Assembly (NCBI GenBank): GCA_003640385.1
Contig: RCAB01000282.1
Coordinates: 1 to 64,000, forward strand
DNA length: 64,000 bases
From: Setaria digitata
Taxonomy: Eukaryota; Nematoda; Chromadorea; Rhabditida; Setariidae
Direction: 5' to 3'
The number at the start of each line of letters is the position of its first letter. Positions within the stretch are counted from its first letter, which is position 1. Made by a program: the position numbers and the translations under genes. Below are positions 63,680 to 64,000 of this stretch, piece after piece. The notes beneath the pieces were generated by a model. The model was not told where the DNA came from. It did no database searches and was given only the letters and a program-made list of their open reading frames with translations.

Positions 63680-64000
63680 GATGATAATCAGTGAATGAGA
63701 AGTCTAATGTAATTGATAGATGAATGATAACTCTAGTGAAATTGATAAATGAATGATAAAATTATAGCTGATAGATGAATGGTAAGCTAAATGTGAATAA
63801 AAAGTGAGTGATAAGATTTATAGAAATAACAGGCTTAATGTAAATGAAAGGATAATAATTTAAGTGCTCAGTAAATAATTAGCCTAGTAGGAAGGACAAA
63901 TGAATGATAAGTCTGGTATGACTGAAAAGGGAATGATAAAATAATCAGCAGGTAAAACATTGCAGGTTTAACATGAATAACAAATGGATGATAATTCTCT
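63680..64000. repeat. Degenerate TGAATGATAA-type repeats in the GPCR intron
   Basis: The last 320 nt repeat a loose motif (TGATAGATGAATGATAA and variants such as AAATGAATGATAA) every 25-45 nt, at least eight times, up to the window edge. It is intronic with respect to the GPCR, whose next upstream exon is not in the window. Confidence 0.65.

Overview
The window looks like nuclear DNA of a nematode, most likely a clade III (spirurid or filarial-like) species. It is very AT-rich and full of A/T homopolymer tracts. Its genes have many small exons with T-rich 3' splice sites (TTTCAG or TTTTAG type). The clearest protein, a WNK kinase, is close in length and domain order to my recollection of Caenorhabditis WNK-1. 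The genus cannot be fixed from the sequence alone.

Layout: all four confidently modelled genes are on the minus strand. (1) 14714-16891: a three-exon gene for a secreted Cys-rich then Pro/Gly/Ala-rich protein. (2) 23980-46458: one large wnk-1 gene, 30 exons by my reconstruction, with every exon-to-exon phase consistent, encoding about 1875 aa. (3) 55336-56949: a five-exon, 233-aa stand-alone START-domain lipid-binding protein; one 3' splice site reads GG instead of AG. (4) 60954-63652 and beyond the right edge: the six 3' exons of a class A GPCR resembling nematode FMRFamide receptors; its TM1 exon lies outside the window. A small plus-strand reading frame (21854-22087, 77 aa) is the only plausible plus-strand gene.

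The first 14 kb and the spaces between genes are mostly low-complexity DNA: homopolymers, a TA array of about 305 bp, AT-palindromic DNA and triplet arrays. They also hold several perfect hairpins or inverted repeats, a CACGTG/GATA-site cluster near 4.05-4.40 kb, and a few higher-GC, coding-like patches (10.7-11.3 kb and 47.2-49.2 kb) that may be decayed mobile elements or gene relics.

Functional reading: wnk-1 is the centrepiece. It carries the Lys-displaced kinase domain, two CCT-like domains, two RFxV motifs (the docking signal for SPAK/OSR1, GCK-3 in worms), two polyGln tracts and a C-terminal coiled coil, as expected for the WNK to GCK-3 osmotic/chloride pathway. The other genes have no visible functional link to it. 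I found no CRISPR array, rRNA, tRNA or clearly novel multi-gene system. The best unexplained signals are the perfect inverted repeat just upstream of the wnk-1 start, several long hairpins, and the broken splice site in the START gene.
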